Positions 50,601-50,847 of a stretch of DNA of 50,847 bases are shown piece by piece; position 1 is the stretch's first letter; every line of letters begins with the position of its first letter. This stretch comes from an uncultured Clostridia bacterium (GTDB lineage Bacteria; Bacillota; Clostridia; Saccharofermentanales; Saccharofermentanaceae): NCBI GenBank assembly GCA_947304405.1, contig CAMZBB010000005.1, positions 1 through 50,847 on the forward strand, read 5' to 3'. Both the position numbers and the translations under genes were made by a program. The notes under the pieces were generated by a model. The model ran no database searches. It had not been told where the DNA came from and worked only from the letters and a program-made list of their open reading frames with translations.

Positions 50601-50847
50601 TGTGATGTACGGAAACCATCGAAGAAGTGGAGGAAAGGAACTCTTGTCTTGATTGAAGAAAGGTGAGCTACTGCAGCGAGGTCTGCAACTTCCTGAACGG
50701 AGTTAGCGCAAAGCATTGCGAAACCTGTCTGGCGGCAAGCGTAAACGTCTGCGTGGTCACCGAAGATGTTCAGCGCGTGAGCTGCAAGAGCCCTTGCGGA
50801 AACATGGAAAACGCAAGGAAGGAGCTCGCCTGCGATCTTATACATGT
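47633..50847 (-). CDS. nifJ: Pyruvate:ferredoxin (flavodoxin) oxidoreductase, 5' end cut by window edge
   Basis: Oxidises pyruvate with CoA to acetyl-CoA and CO2, reducing ferredoxin; the central step of anaerobic pyruvate metabolism and the source of acetyl-CoA for Pta. About 1,071 residues are visible and the true N-terminus (roughly 100 residues) lies beyond 50847; the Met near the edge is internal. The single-chain order is seen: domain II/III ([20 protein letters not shown]), two 4Fe-4S motifs ([13 protein letters not shown] and [11 protein letters not shown]), the TPP domain starting [13 protein letters not shown], and [20 protein letters not shown] with [14 protein letters not shown]. 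The codon choice is strongly biased, which suggests high expression. Confidence 0.97.
   Translation of the reverse strand, partial: [1070 protein letters not shown]

Noticed and set aside
50560..50845. Taking the Met near the window edge as the start of nifJ
   Set aside because: PFOR is about 1,170 residues and the visible chain begins about 100 residues into the known domain order, so the real start lies outside the window.

Overview
The window reads as a chromosome segment of an anaerobic, low-to-mid G+C member of the Clostridia (Bacillota). The evidence is a clostridial gene repertoire (pyruvate:ferredoxin oxidoreductase and phosphotransacetylase at the two ends, TmcAL, HemZ, CoaW, DnaD/DnaI-type primosome genes, YfhO membrane proteins, DUF6062), strong AGGAGG-type ribosome binding sites with some GTG and TTG starts, and a Gram-positive-style type IV pilus cluster with no secretin or outer-membrane genes. 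A rumen or gut Oscillospiraceae/Saccharofermentans-like host is my guess; the sequence alone does not fix the species.

Layout. 1-4.9 kb: pta (3' end outside the window), a membrane-anchored protein of unknown function, tmcAL, rpsT and a TrmH-type methyltransferase. 5.0-6.3 kb: tRNA-Pro, then an AT-rich island made of one orphan type IV prepilin lying between two roughly 300-bp non-coding elements of the same unusual design: a terminator-like hairpin, three palindromes at an exact 74- or 73-bp period, and a closing hairpin. I do not recognise this element and regard it as the main novelty. 6.3-8.6 kb: a membrane-bound c-di-GMP phosphodiesterase with a degenerate GGDEF domain. 8.7-13.8 kb: an SGNH-hydrolase lipoprotein, then an overlapping operon (coaW, acyltransferase-like membrane protein, DUF3810, hemZ). 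13.9-23.2 kb: the pilus locus on the minus strand, pilB-pilT-pilC-pilM-pilN-pilO followed by a very short pilin with its own promoter and terminator and by a three-gene minor pilin operon. 23.5-26.4 kb: yebC and three little-studied genes on the plus strand. 26.5-28.5 kb: a large PilX-like pilus-associated protein. 28.6-34.9 kb: an exonuclease and two tandem YfhO proteins. 35.0-37.8 kb: a lipid kinase, a PrsA/SurA-like membrane protein and a 40-residue membrane protein. 37.9-43.8 kb: htrA, yigZ, a Nudix gene, a DUF4015 glycosidase-like gene with a probable leaderless mRNA, serS and rpmB. 43.8-47.5 kb: dnaD-like, dnaI-like, acpS and a degenerate NlpC/P60 protein in one overlapping operon. 47.6 kb to the end: nifJ, with its 5' end outside the window.

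How the parts fit. PFOR and Pta are the acetyl-CoA and acetyl-phosphate steps of fermentation. The pilus genes form a nearly complete machine (extension ATPase, retraction ATPase, platform, PilMNO, pilins, a large PilX-like protein); no prepilin peptidase is in the window. PilB carries two tandem MshEN-type c-di-GMP-binding motifs, and a c-di-GMP phosphodiesterase sits beside the orphan pilin, so second-messenger control of pilus extension is a reasonable inference. Several pilus promoters also have ACAAATTG/CAAATTTG-like sequences upstream of the -35 box.
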